Numbered from the stretch's first letter, positions 44,646 to 52,166 are shown. The stretch: 64,000 nucleotides of DNA from Arthrobacter sp. ISL-28 (GCF_018613875.1 NZ_JAGGPJ010000001.1:106199-170198), one strand, 5' to 3'. Numbers and translations: made by a program. The notes: generated from the sequence alone by a model not told the origin.

Positions 44646-44874
44646 TGAATGTCCTCCTGGTTGCGCCCATCGCTGGGCATGGCTTGCGCCGCTGATTGTT
44701 TTCGTATTATGGATATTATTATCTACTACATGGAAACACACAAGCCCCTGCGGGGATGTGGCGTGGGCGCATCGACGCGGACCCCCGCAGTGCTGTAACT
44801 TAGGCTTTCTAAGCAGTTTTTTTCACAATGCGGATAAGAGTTGTCGGAATCTACCCCCTGCAGGAGACGACGGA
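44646..44874. promoter_or_regulatory. Divergent promoter region of the malic enzyme operon and the IclR-family gene
   Basis: An AT-rich island (44697-44740) in otherwise GC-rich DNA holds GATA-TTAT-TATC (within 44718-44732), a symmetric element that may be an operator. Further right, CTTAG-gcttt-CTAAG (44799-44813) is followed by a run of seven or more T, a possible attenuator in front of the regulator gene. Confidence 0.5.
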
Positions 44875-45630
44875 ATGGCCGAAAAAGCCGCGGGAGGCGT
44901 GCAGTCCGTTGAGCGCGTCTTCGAACTTTTGGAACTCATCACGGATGCCGGGGGAGACGTCACGCTCAGCGAGCTCTCGTCCTCCACCGACTTGCCCCTG
45001 CCCACGATCCATCGCCTCCTCCGCACCCTGGTCACGCTCGGCTACATCCGCCAGCTGCCGAACCGCCGTTACGCTCTGGGGCCACGCCTGATCCGGCTGG
45101 GCGAGGGCGCCAACAAGCAGCTTGGCGCCCTGGCGCGGCCACAGCTGAAGTCCCTCGTGGACCGGCTCGGGGAAACGTCCAACATGGCCGTGCTCGATTC
45201 GGACATGGTGATCTATGTGGCCCAGGTCCCGTCCCTTCACTCCATGCGCATGTTCACCGAAGTGGGCCGCCGCGCGCACACCCACGACACCGGCGTGGGC
45301 AAGGCGATCCTGGCTCAGCTGGACGACGAGGTGGTCCGCGGGATCGTGAACCGGACCGGCATGCCGACCCCCACACCCAAGAGCATCGGCGACATCGATT
45401 CCCTGCTCGCCGACCTCAACCGGATCCGTGAGCGCGGCTACTCCATCGACGAGGAGGAGCAGGAGCTCGGCGTCCGCTGCTTCGCAATGGCCGTGCCGAA
45501 TGCCCCTACGCCCACGGCCATTTCCGTCTCCGGGCCGGTCTCGCGCGTGGACCAGTCCTTCGCCGACCGCGCCGTGCCGCTGTTGCGCGAAGCAGCCCAG
45601 GCGATCTCGGACGAGTTCAACCAAAACTAG
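44875..45630 (+). CDS. IclR-family regulator (AllR-like) of the allantoin/glyoxylate genes
   Basis: 251 residues. Winged helix-turn-helix at about 10-75 (SVERVFELLELITDAGGDVT, STDLPLPTIHRLLRTLVTLG) and the IclR effector domain at about 85-250 (SNMAVLDSDMVIYVAQVPSL, DTGVGKAILAQL, AISVSGPVSRVDQSF). In Streptomyces an IclR-type AllR next to aceB and allantoin genes represses them and is released by allantoin-pathway metabolites; the same job is likely here. ATG 44875 has GCAGGAGACGACGGA before it; the longer frame upstream has no ribosome site. Confidence 0.88.
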   Translation: MAEKAAGGVQSVERVFELLELITDAGGDVTLSELSSSTDLPLPTIHRLLRTLVTLGYIRQLPNRRYALGPRLIRLGEGANKQLGALARPQLKSLVDRLGETSNMAVLDSDMVIYVAQVPSLHSMRMFTEVGRRAHTHDTGVGKAILAQLDDEVVRGIVNRTGMPTPTPKSIGDIDSLLADLNRIRERGYSIDEEEQELGVRCFAMAVPNAPTPTAISVSGPVSRVDQSFADRAVPLLREAAQAISDEFNQN

Positions 45631-45671
45631 CGGCCGGCGTCGTTCTTCACTCCAGCGCTTCCACGACGGCG

Positions 45672-45745
45672 CTTCACTCCAGCGCGAACAAGCAGGTAAT
45701 GCCCCCAAATCTCGGATTTGAGGGCAATTACCTGCTTGTTCGCGC
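45672..45745. terminator. Long inverted repeat between convergent genes
   Basis: Arms of about 30 bp at 45682-45711 and 45715-45745 pair with one mismatch and one indel around a tiny loop; the outer part is GCGCGAACAAGCAGG and its complement. It lies between the convergent IclR and permease genes and would act as a two-way terminator. The 14-mer CTTCACTCCAGCGC occurs at 45645 and again at 45672, leading into the left arm. Confidence 0.75.
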
Positions 45746-45756
45746 CGGGCGGGGGG

Positions 45757-47238
45757 TCAGTGCTCGGAGGTTGTTGACGCCCGGACCGGGACTTCCTTGC
45801 CGTCGCAGTCGATCAGCTTCCCGCCTTCGAAGCGGTCGCCGTCGGCCAGGCACTGCAGGTCCTCCTCCCGGACCACCCGCTCGGTGCCGGCAACAAAGAC
45901 GGACTGGTTCTCCGAGTTGCCTGCCTTAAGGTGGTTGAAGAGCAGGTTCAGCAGGATGGCCATGACCGCGGCCGAGCTGATGCCCGAGTGGAAGATGGTG
46001 CCGAACCAGGACGGGAACTCGTCGTAGAACGCCGGGGCAGCAATCGGGATCATGCCGAAGCCGATGGACGCCGCCACGATGATCAGGTTCATGTTGTTCC
46101 GGTATTCCACCTTGGACAGCGTGCGGATGCCGCTGGCGGCAACAGTTCCAAAGAGGACGACGCCGGCCCCGCCCAGGACGGGAGTCGGCACCGCTGCGAC
46201 CACGCGGCCAAGAACCGGCAGCAGGCCGAGGATCACCAGCATCAGGCCTCCGGCGCTGACCACGAAGCGGCTCTTGACGCCCGTGATTGCAACGAGTCCC
46301 ACGTTCTGGGCAAAGGCGCTCTGCGTAAAGGAGTTGAACAGCGGGGAGATGGCGCTGGAGAGCATGTCGGCGCGCAGGCCGTCGCCGATCCGCTTGGAGT
46401 CCACCTTGGTGCCCACGATCTCACCGACCGCGATGATGTCCGCCGAGGTCTCGGTCAGGGTCACGAGGATGACGATCAGCATGGAGATGATCGCAGCGAT
46501 TTCGAACGTGGGCGGCCCGAAGGCAAACGGGGTGGGGAACGCGACGACGTCGCCCTGGCCCACCTTGGAGAAGTCAGCCATGCCAAAGATGAAGGCGATG
46601 ACCGTGCCCAGGACCATTGCCAGCAGGATAGAAAGCCGGGAGATGGCGGCGTTGCCCACCTTGCTCAGCAGCAGGACGATCGCCATGGTGGCCGCAGCCA
46701 GGCCGATGTTGGCCACGCTGCCGTAGTTCGGCGCCTTGCTGTTGCCGCCCATCGCCCAGTTGGCCGCCACAGGCATCAGCGTGAGTCCGATGGTCGTGAT
46801 GACCGTTCCCGTCACAACGGGCGGAAAGAAGCGGATGATCTTGGAAAACAGAGGGGTGATGAGTAGGCCAATCAGCGAGGCGACGATTACCGAGCCGAAG
46901 ACGGCCTGGATGCCACCGCCGCCGTGGACAATCGCCACCATGGTGGAGACGCCTGCAAAGGACACTCCCTGGACCAGCGGCAGCTGGGATCCGAAGAAGC
47001 GGATGCCGACAGTCTGAAGAATCGTGGCAAGGCCGCCGACGAAGAGGCAGGCCGCTATCAGCAGGCCGATGTCCTGCGAAGACATGCCCGCGGCGGCGCC
47101 AATAATCAGCGGCGGGGCGATAATGCCGCCGTACATCGTGAGGACGTGCTGGAACCCGTAAGCGAAGGTACTGCCGATGGGCAGCCTCTGGTCTTCGGGG
47201 CGGACTCCCGCAGGGCGGGATTTTTTCTTGATGTTCAT
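45757..47238 (-). CDS. NCS2 purine permease (urate/xanthine type)
   Basis: 493 residues with about 12-14 membrane segments. Nucleobase-ascorbate transporter signature FAQNVGLVAITGVKSR (near 291-306), plus the TM1/TM3 blocks QHVLTMYGGIIAPPLIIGAA and LPLVQGVSFAGVSTMVAIV. The N-terminus is basic and cytoplasmic. The position directly downstream of urate oxidase and the family suggest uptake of urate or xanthine by proton symport. The upstream gap of 168 bp holds a perfect 36-bp palindrome, so it may have its own promoter. Confidence 0.88.
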   Translation of the reverse strand: MNIKKKSRPAGVRPEDQRLPIGSTFAYGFQHVLTMYGGIIAPPLIIGAAAGMSSQDIGLLIAACLFVGGLATILQTVGIRFFGSQLPLVQGVSFAGVSTMVAIVHGGGGIQAVFGSVIVASLIGLLITPLFSKIIRFFPPVVTGTVITTIGLTLMPVAANWAMGGNSKAPNYGSVANIGLAAATMAIVLLLSKVGNAAISRLSILLAMVLGTVIAFIFGMADFSKVGQGDVVAFPTPFAFGPPTFEIAAIISMLIVILVTLTETSADIIAVGEIVGTKVDSKRIGDGLRADMLSSAISPLFNSFTQSAFAQNVGLVAITGVKSRFVVSAGGLMLVILGLLPVLGRVVAAVPTPVLGGAGVVLFGTVAASGIRTLSKVEYRNNMNLIIVAASIGFGMIPIAAPAFYDEFPSWFGTIFHSGISSAAVMAILLNLLFNHLKAGNSENQSVFVAGTERVVREEDLQCLADGDRFEGGKLIDCDGKEVPVRASTTSEH

Positions 47239-47271
47239 TGCAGACTTTCTTGGTTCATGGCAGACGCCTTC

Positions 47272-47297
47272 GTCTGGCTAACAATGTCTGGCTAACA
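47272..47297. repeat. 14-bp tandem duplication upstream of the permease
   Basis: GTCTGGCTAACA at 47272-47283 and again at 47286-47297, 35-60 bp before the permease start. Confidence 0.65.
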
Positions 47298-47324
47298 GGT
47301 GTGGCAAACGTTTTGGGTGTGATT

Positions 47325-47360
47325 TCGACAGGCTCAATCACCGGTGATTGAGCCTGTCGA
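47325..47360. terminator. 36-bp perfect palindrome (dispersed hairpin element)
   Basis: Both arms are 18 bp, starting TCGACAGGCTCAATCACC. The core TCGACAGGCTCAA recurs in variant form at 47373-47387 and in a second inverted repeat at 62453-62491. Located between urate oxidase and the permease, it could end or attenuate transcription, and it looks like a member of a dispersed family. Confidence 0.8.
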
Positions 47361-47406
47361 GACCTCTGAGATATCGGCAGGCTCAACCGCTGTGGGTGGT
47401 TATGGC

Positions 47407-48315
47407 TTAGCAGAAGCCGGCGATGCCTGCCCAAGCGATTTCGGCTGAGGCGGCGTCGTCGCGCTGGACAGTGGCCTCGATCAGGCCGTAGGGCCGGTCG
47501 GCGGCGTAGAAGACCTCGTTGGGGTTGTCGAGGCCGAACGGCGAGAGGTCCACGAGGAAGTGGTGCTTGTTGGGCATGGAGAACTTGATCTCCTCGATCT
47601 CGCCGTGCGCCTCAAGGACCTTGGCGCCCATGTCGAAGAGCGTCTGCTGCAGGGCGTGCGAGTACTTCTCGGTGAAGCCTTCGAGCAGGAGTGCCTTGAC
47701 GTCCTCGTAATTCTTGTTGAAGTCGAGGGAGTTGAAGTCGGTTCCTGCCTTGAACCGCCAGCGGGCGGAAACGTCGGTGGCGAGGATCCGGTCAGTGGTC
47801 TCCGGCAGCGTGGTGTATTTGTCTTTGGGATAGCCCACGAAACCGGACTGCGTGGACTTGAGGACGGTCAGGTCCTTGAGGCCAGAGATGAGGTGGGTGG
47901 CGGCACCGTCGCGGACCAGGACCGCGGTGCGGACCTCCTGGCCATTGCGCACGAAGGAGTGGTCATGCGCGCTGCCGTGGGCCTGGATGCGGTCCCAGCT
48001 GTAGGACTCGGCTTCCCAGCGGCCGCCAGTGACCCACTCGAAGCTGGACGTGAAGTGTTCAGCGAGGCGCAGCAGGAAAGCCTCCGGCGAGCCGACTCCT
48101 TCACGGGCAAAGGCGTAGATGGTGTTCTTCTGGGTGTCCGTGGCCACCACGTGGCTGTTGTCGCCTTCGAGGTGGGCAGCGGCAAAGTCTCCGCGCAGCT
48201 GCGAGGTGACGTTCAGGTCCTCGATCTCGTGGCGGGCAGTGTCCCTGGTGATCTTGACGACGCGGACTTCGGCTTTGCCGTACTGGTTGTGGCCGAGGAC
48301 GATCTTGTTGTTCAT
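47407..48315 (-). CDS. pucL: Urate oxidase (uricase)
   Basis: 302 residues; oxidises urate to 5-hydroxyisourate with O2, without cofactor. Two T-fold halves are seen. Start KIVLGHNQYGKAEVRVVKI carries the active-site Lys; VVATDTQKNTIYAFA holds the catalytic Thr; the second half has KSTQSGFVGYPKDKYTTLPE, ATDVSARWRF and FSMPNKHHFLVDLSPFG. Start taken at ATG 48315 (GGGAACAGACC upstream). The hydroxyisourate hydrolase and OHCU decarboxylase that usually follow are not nearby. A palindromic operator candidate stands 25 bp upstream. Confidence 0.93.
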   Translation of the reverse strand: MNNKIVLGHNQYGKAEVRVVKITRDTARHEIEDLNVTSQLRGDFAAAHLEGDNSHVVATDTQKNTIYAFAREGVGSPEAFLLRLAEHFTSSFEWVTGGRWEAESYSWDRIQAHGSAHDHSFVRNGQEVRTAVLVRDGAATHLISGLKDLTVLKSTQSGFVGYPKDKYTTLPETTDRILATDVSARWRFKAGTDFNSLDFNKNYEDVKALLLEGFTEKYSHALQQTLFDMGAKVLEAHGEIEEIKFSMPNKHHFLVDLSPFGLDNPNEVFYAADRPYGLIEATVQRDDAASAEIAWAGIAGFC

Positions 48316-48339
48316 GGTCTGTTCCCAACTTCCGGTGTC

Positions 48340-48355
48340 TGGAACCGAGGTTCCA
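48340..48355. promoter_or_regulatory. Operator-like palindrome upstream of uricase
   Basis: TGGAACCGAGGTTCCA: two perfect 7-bp arms around GA, ending 25 bp before the uricase ATG. The TGGAA...TTCCA outline resembles IclR-family operators, so the IclR-type regulator at 44875 is a candidate; unproven. Confidence 0.5.
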
Positions 48356-48408
48356 TCATTGAAATTAAGCGCGTATTTCGTGCGCATTTCCGGTGGAGCC
48401 GACCCAAC

Positions 48409-48440
48409 AAAAAAGAGCCGGCATCCATTGATGCCAGCTC
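48409..48440 (-). terminator. Intrinsic terminator reading leftward, upstream of uricase
   Basis: On the minus strand GAGCTGGCATC and GATGCCGGCTC pair (one mismatch, 4-base loop) and are followed by six T. It lies 94 bp before the uricase start, in the same direction, so it ends or attenuates a transcript that begins further right. Confidence 0.75.
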
Positions 48441-48605
48441 ATTACGACCCTGCCTGCTGCTCCCAGGTTACGTGACTTGCGCCACGAATTAGTTAAAAGC
48501 GTAGCCCAGGACCGCCGGTGGTGTACATCACTTTCTGAAAATCCCGATTGTGACCGGGGTGCCCTCAGGCCATTGACGGCCCTGGTGTCAATGCCCTACG
48601 CTTTT
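48409..48605 (-). ncRNA. Candidate structured small RNA or attenuated leader
   Basis: Reading leftward, AAAAGCGTAG (48605-48596) pairs perfectly with CTACGCTTTT (48504-48495) over about 90 bases. Inside is a second helix, CATTGAC with GTCAATG (48593-48587, 48577-48571). About 55 bases after the outer helix comes the intrinsic terminator at 48409-48440. No open frame explains the stretch. It matches no RNA class I know. Confidence 0.35.
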
Positions 48606-48689
48606 CACGTAGCAATAATTCAATTCCGCTATACGAAAAGTAGACCAGCGGAAGCCCGCACACGTTGACGTTCCGAAAAGGAGGATCAG

Positions 48690-48878
48690 ATGTACCCGAA
48701 GGACCAGTTCCCTGTTGCACCGGCCCAGACAGCCGCCCCCTCAGTCCCGGAGTTCTACCTCCCCAGCGGGGGCGGAGCGGATCCGGATTTCTACCTTCCC
48801 GCGGACCGGATCCATGCACCGGGGCCCATCTCGCGCTGGATTCACCGCCTTCCGGTGTTCGGTCGCCGGCGCCCTTAG
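48690..48878 (+). CDS. Small protein with FYLP repeats
   Basis: 62 residues: MYPKDQFPVAPAQTAAPSVP, then EFYLPSGGGADPDFYLPADR and a basic C-terminus ending HRLPVFGRRRP. The FYLP motif occurs twice, 13 residues apart, in a Pro-rich, probably disordered chain. The ribosome site AAAGGAGGATCAG is near perfect, which makes this a real gene despite its size. No signal peptide. No family recognised. Confidence 0.6.
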   Translation: MYPKDQFPVAPAQTAAPSVPEFYLPSGGGADPDFYLPADRIHAPGPISRWIHRLPVFGRRRP

Positions 48879-48926
48879 GCGGCGCCCGCGACTAGGCGGC
48901 GCCCGCGACTAGGCGGCGACCGCGAC
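48876..48926. repeat. 17-bp tandem repeat starting at a stop codon
   Basis: Three units TAGGCGGCGCCCGCGAC (third with one change) at 48876, 48893 and 48910. The first three bases are the stop codon of the FYLP gene. Confidence 0.85.
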
Positions 48927-48950
48927 GCGCAACTTTCGTCATGACACGCC

Positions 48951-48990
48951 ACGGCGTGGGGACGCGGAAATTCCCGTGTCCCCACGCCGT
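48951..48990. terminator. Strong two-way terminator hairpin
   Basis: A 13-bp perfect stem (ACGGCGTGGGGAC with GTCCCCACGCCGT) around a 14-base loop, then TTTACG. It lies between the convergent FYLP and ligD genes. Confidence 0.75.
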
Positions 48991-49021
48991 TTACGTGTCC
49001 TGCACATGGGTGGCACCGGTG

Positions 49022-50266
49022 TCAGGACCCCGGGCGCCCCGGCCACTCCTTGCCGGCCCATGGGTCGTAATCAGCGATGAGCTCTTCCTGCGGCGGACGC
49101 TCCGCCTCGGGGACGTGCTGCAAGTTCACGCGCACCCTGTACCAGAGCGAGCTCGATCCGCGCATTCCGTCGACGAGCACATCGGCTGGGTGCAGGACGG
49201 GGACGAGGTCCGAATGCCGGGTCTTCCACTCGTCGAGGGCCGCGAGCGACTCGGGCTTGGTCCTTGTGCGGGCCACCTCGATGAGCGGCATCACCGACTG
49301 CCGGCGGCCCGAACCGTCTCCCCGGCGCGGCGGTTTCTCGGCCGGGCCGAGCTCGGCAGCCAAGGCGAGGAGTCCGTCGAGTGTGCCGACCGCGTCGTCG
49401 ATCCCGGAGTGAGGATCTCCCAGATCGGCGAACCGCTCGGGCACCGTGCGCACCGTGAACTGTTCTGGCCGGGTGGAGCGGACCTCGTCCCATGCGAGCG
49501 GCGTAGAGACCCGGGCATCGGGCAGGGGCCGGACTGAATATGCTGATGCCACCGTGCGGTCCTTTGCGTTCTGGTTGAAGTCGACGAACACACTCTCGCC
49601 GCGCTCCTCCTTCCACCACCGTGCCGTGGCGAGGCCCGGAGCGCGGTTCTCGACCTCGCGGGCGAGGGTCTCCGCGGCTAGCCGCACGTCGCGGTACGTC
49701 CACTGCGGGGTGATGCGCACCAGGATGTGGAGTCCCCGCGATCCGCTCGTTTTCGGCCATCCCACCAGCCCGACGTCGTCGAGCACTTCACTCGCGACAT
49801 ACGCGACGTCGACGATCTGGGACCAGTCCACTCCCGGCATCGGATCGAGGTCGACCCGCAGCTCGTCTGGGTGCTCGAGGTCCTCGGCCCGAACGGGATG
49901 CGGGTTGAGGTCGAGGCAGCCAAGATTCACCACCCATGCCAGCCCTGCGGCATCCCGGATGACGGCCTCCTCCGCCGACGTCCCCGACGCGTAGTGCAGC
50001 GTCGTCGTGTCGATGAAGTCGGGGTGGTTTTCGGGCACGCGCTTCTGAAAGAACGGCTCAGAGTCGATTCCCTTCGGGAAGCGCTTGAGCACCATGGGTC
50101 TACCGCCGGCGCCGCGCAGCGCACCCTCCGCGACCGCGAGGTAGTAGCGGACAAGGTCGAGCTTCGTCAGCCCGGGCTCTGGGAACACCACCTTGTCCGG
50201 ACTCGAGATGCGGACCTCAGTGCCCGCAATGGTGAGGATCTCGGCCGGGGTCTTCGACGGGTTCAT
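49022..50266 (-). CDS. ligD: Stand-alone LigD polymerase domain (non-homologous end joining type)
   Basis: 414 residues. The LigD polymerase/primase (AEP) domain fills the first 300: ISSPDKVVFPEPGLTKLDLV, RVDLDPMPGVDW with the two catalytic Asp, SGSRGLHILVR, RWWKEERGESVFVDFNQNAK. Ligase and phosphoesterase domains are absent; in Arthrobacter-type actinobacteria NHEJ functions can be split over separate genes. It would add nucleotides at broken ends together with Ku and a ligase, neither of which is here. It sits alone between purine genes, flanked by long hairpins at 48951 and 50343. Confidence 0.85.
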   Translation of the reverse strand: MNPSKTPAEILTIAGTEVRISSPDKVVFPEPGLTKLDLVRYYLAVAEGALRGAGGRPMVLKRFPKGIDSEPFFQKRVPENHPDFIDTTTLHYASGTSAEEAVIRDAAGLAWVVNLGCLDLNPHPVRAEDLEHPDELRVDLDPMPGVDWSQIVDVAYVASEVLDDVGLVGWPKTSGSRGLHILVRITPQWTYRDVRLAAETLAREVENRAPGLATARWWKEERGESVFVDFNQNAKDRTVASAYSVRPLPDARVSTPLAWDEVRSTRPEQFTVRTVPERFADLGDPHSGIDDAVGTLDGLLALAAELGPAEKPPRRGDGSGRRQSVMPLIEVARTRTKPESLAALDEWKTRHSDLVPVLHPADVLVDGMRGSSSLWYRVRVNLQHVPEAERPPQEELIADYDPWAGKEWPGRPGS

Positions 50267-50342
50267 GCCGCCACGCTAGCAACGATCGCATGTCCCAGCC
50301 AGAGCGGCTGCGCTGAATCCGAAGGCGGCAAGCGGTGCGCCG

Positions 50343-50404
50343 TTTCGACGGTTCCCTGCAGGTTCGCCGTCGCCGAACGTCGAGTGCGCAGGGAACCGTC
50401 GAAA
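50343..50404. repeat. Long inverted repeat with nested hairpin
   Basis: Perfect 17-bp arms (TTTCGACGGTTCCCTGC and complement) at 50343-50359 and 50388-50404 enclose 28 bp that can itself pair (GTTCG with CGAAC). It lies between the stop of the amidohydrolase and the start of ligD on the same strand, and may be a terminator or a dispersed element. Confidence 0.8.
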
Positions 50405-50436
50405 TGGGGCATGCTGACTGGCTGTGGGAAGAACGC

Positions 50437-51810
50437 CTACCCCGCGACGAGCCTCCGCGCGGCAGCTGAGTGCGCCGCGATCAGCCCGGCGATGTCCAGC
50501 CCGGGAATCTGTCCGTCCACCACCCGCCACTGCCCGGCCACCATCACGCGGTCGGCGCGGTCCGCGGCGCACAGCAGAAGTGCGGCCACGGGATCGTGGC
50601 TGCCGGAAAACCGCAGGTCGTCGAGCCTGAACAGGGCCAGGTCCGCCTGCATGCCGGGGGCCAGCTGGCCGAGGTCGGGCCGTCCCAGCACCGCCGCCGA
50701 CCCCCGCGTGGCCCAGCCGAGTGCGCGCTCCACGGGAACTTGCGCCCCGTACCGGAGCCGCTGCAGGTACAGCGCCTGCCTCGCTTCGAGGATCATGTTG
50801 GACGCATCGTTCGACGCCGATCCGTCAACGCCCAGCCCCACGGGTACTCCCGCGTCCTCAAGTTCCAGGACGCGCGCGGTGCCGGACGCGAGCCGCATGT
50901 TGGAGGTGGGGCAATGCGCGACGGCGGTGCCCGCGGCGCCCAGCCGGGCGATCTCCTCGCTGGTGAAGTGGATGCCGTGTCCGAGCCAGGTGCGGTTACC
51001 AAGCCAGCCCACGCTCTCGAGGTAGTCGACGGTGCGCAAGCCAAATGTTTCACGGCAGAAGTCTTCCTCGTCGATGGTCTCGGCGAGGTGCGTGTGTAGC
51101 CGAACGTCCAGTCGCTCCGCCATCAGCGCACTCTCGGCCATGATCTCCTTGGTTACCGAAAAGGGCGAACACGGTGCCAGGGCAATCTGGATCATGGCGC
51201 CGTCACCTCGCTCGTGATACCGCTCGATCAGCCGTTCGCTGTCCGCAAGGATGGTCTCGGGCGCCTGAACCGTCGCCTGCGGTGGCAGCCCGCCGTCCTT
51301 CTCGCCCAATGTCATGGAGCCCCGCGTCAGGACGGCCCGCATGCCCATCCGGCGGACGCCCTGGACTTCGATGTCGACGGCATCCTCCAGGCCCGCCGGA
51401 AAGAGGTAGTGGTGGTCGGCTGCGGTCGTGCAGCCCGAGAGAAGGAGCTCGGCGAGGGCTACCGTGGCAGCCAGCTCGAGGTCCCGCGGCGTCAGGCCGG
51501 CCCACACGGGGTAGAGGTTCTGCAGCCACGGGAACAGCGGCGCGTTCGCCGTCGGCCCCCAGGCGCGGGTGAGCGTTTGATAGAAGTGGTGGTGGGTGTT
51601 GATCAGGCCCGGCAGGAGTACGTGGTTGCCGGCATCGAAGATCTCCCGGCAAGGTACGGAGGGCTGCTGGCCGGCGGCGAGTACCTCCACGATCCTGCCG
51701 GCGCTGACAACCACGCCGCCGGAGGCGTCAAGGCTGTTGGCGGAGAAAGCAGCGAGCGGGTTCCGGATCCAGAGTCGGGATTCGGAGGAGTGCGGGGCTG
51801 TCTGGGTCAT
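50437..51810 (-). CDS. 8-oxoguanine deaminase-like amidohydrolase
   Basis: 457 residues of the AtzB/TrzN-type amidohydrolase group. Metal ligands: HHH in LINTHHHFYQTLTRAWGP, His in LHTHLAETIDEE, His in WLGHGIHF, and Asp in GLGVDGSASNDASNM. The NTHHHFYQTLTRA and LFPWLQNLYPVW stretches match 8-oxoguanine deaminase, which makes urate from 8-oxoguanine. Related SsnA-type or guanine deaminases cannot be excluded. Divergent from the guanine deaminase-like gene at 52186; both would feed urate oxidase. Confidence 0.82.
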   Translation of the reverse strand: MTQTAPHSSESRLWIRNPLAAFSANSLDASGGVVVSAGRIVEVLAAGQQPSVPCREIFDAGNHVLLPGLINTHHHFYQTLTRAWGPTANAPLFPWLQNLYPVWAGLTPRDLELAATVALAELLLSGCTTAADHHYLFPAGLEDAVDIEVQGVRRMGMRAVLTRGSMTLGEKDGGLPPQATVQAPETILADSERLIERYHERGDGAMIQIALAPCSPFSVTKEIMAESALMAERLDVRLHTHLAETIDEEDFCRETFGLRTVDYLESVGWLGNRTWLGHGIHFTSEEIARLGAAGTAVAHCPTSNMRLASGTARVLELEDAGVPVGLGVDGSASNDASNMILEARQALYLQRLRYGAQVPVERALGWATRGSAAVLGRPDLGQLAPGMQADLALFRLDDLRFSGSHDPVAALLLCAADRADRVMVAGQWRVVDGQIPGLDIAGLIAAHSAAARRLVAG

Positions 51811-51944
51811 TTGCGGGATCCTTTGTCTGAGCGTTCCATTGCATTCCAGCTCAGTGCGTCCTGTCTGCTGATCCAGGTGCCCGTTGCCTGTGGCGCCGGG
51901 TGGGCACCAGCGTAGGAGCCGGCCGGGGCCGCCGTCAACGCCGC

Positions 51945-51959
51945 GGAATGTGACATTCC
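51945..51959. promoter_or_regulatory. 15-bp operator-like palindrome
   Basis: GGAATGTGACATTCC, perfect 7-bp arms around one base, in the middle of the divergent purine-gene promoter region. The GGAA...TTCC outline is shared with the palindrome upstream of uricase. Confidence 0.45.
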
Positions 51960-52020
51960 CGAAACCTGAATTTCACATCACGAAATTAACTTTCCAGAAA
52001 CTATGGCGCGCGCCACATCC

Positions 52021-52166
52021 GGGTGCTAATCTCGAACTTGCCAAAGGCGGGCACCCGGTCTCCGGGAAGCTATCTACCAGGCGCAACTAAACCTTCAAAG
52101 CACATGCTGAAGCCTGGTATCCGTCGCAACTGGTGTTCGATCCCGTCCCCGGGGGTACCGGCTTCC
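52021..52166 (+). promoter_or_regulatory. Possible structured 5' leader of the deaminase gene
   Basis: Pairings seen: GGGTGC/GCACCC (52021-52026, 52051-52056); GGAAGC/GCTTCC (52065-52070, 52161-52166) enclosing TACCAGGC/GCCTGGTA (52075-52082, 52112-52119), itself enclosing CTTCA/TGAAG. The deaminase ribosome site follows directly. It may be a cis-regulatory RNA; it does not match the purine riboswitch consensus. Confidence 0.3.

Larger units (their letters stand above)
48316..48689. other. 374-bp intergenic region between uricase and a small gene
   Basis: No open reading frame of note. From left to right it holds an operator-like palindrome (48340-48355), a terminator reading leftward (48409-48440), a region bounded by a 10-bp inverted repeat (48495-48605) and the AAAGGAGG ribosome site of the gene at 48690. 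Confidence 0.6.

Noticed and set aside
44332..44874. N-terminal extension of the IclR-family regulator
   Set aside because: It overlaps the malic enzyme start on the opposite strand and has no ribosome site; ATG 44875 does.
48409..48605. SRP (4.5S) RNA, because of GGGAGCAGCAGGCAGGG
   Set aside because: The conserved GGTCAGGTCCGGAAGG loop of SRP RNA is absent.
52131..52160. tRNA-like T-arm (GTTCGATCCC)
   Set aside because: The flanking bases do not pair as a T stem and no acceptor, D or anticodon arm is present.
52021..52166. Purine riboswitch in front of guaD
   Set aside because: Only a TATCTACC-like stretch agrees; the two loop sequences and the three-way junction of the purine riboswitch are missing.
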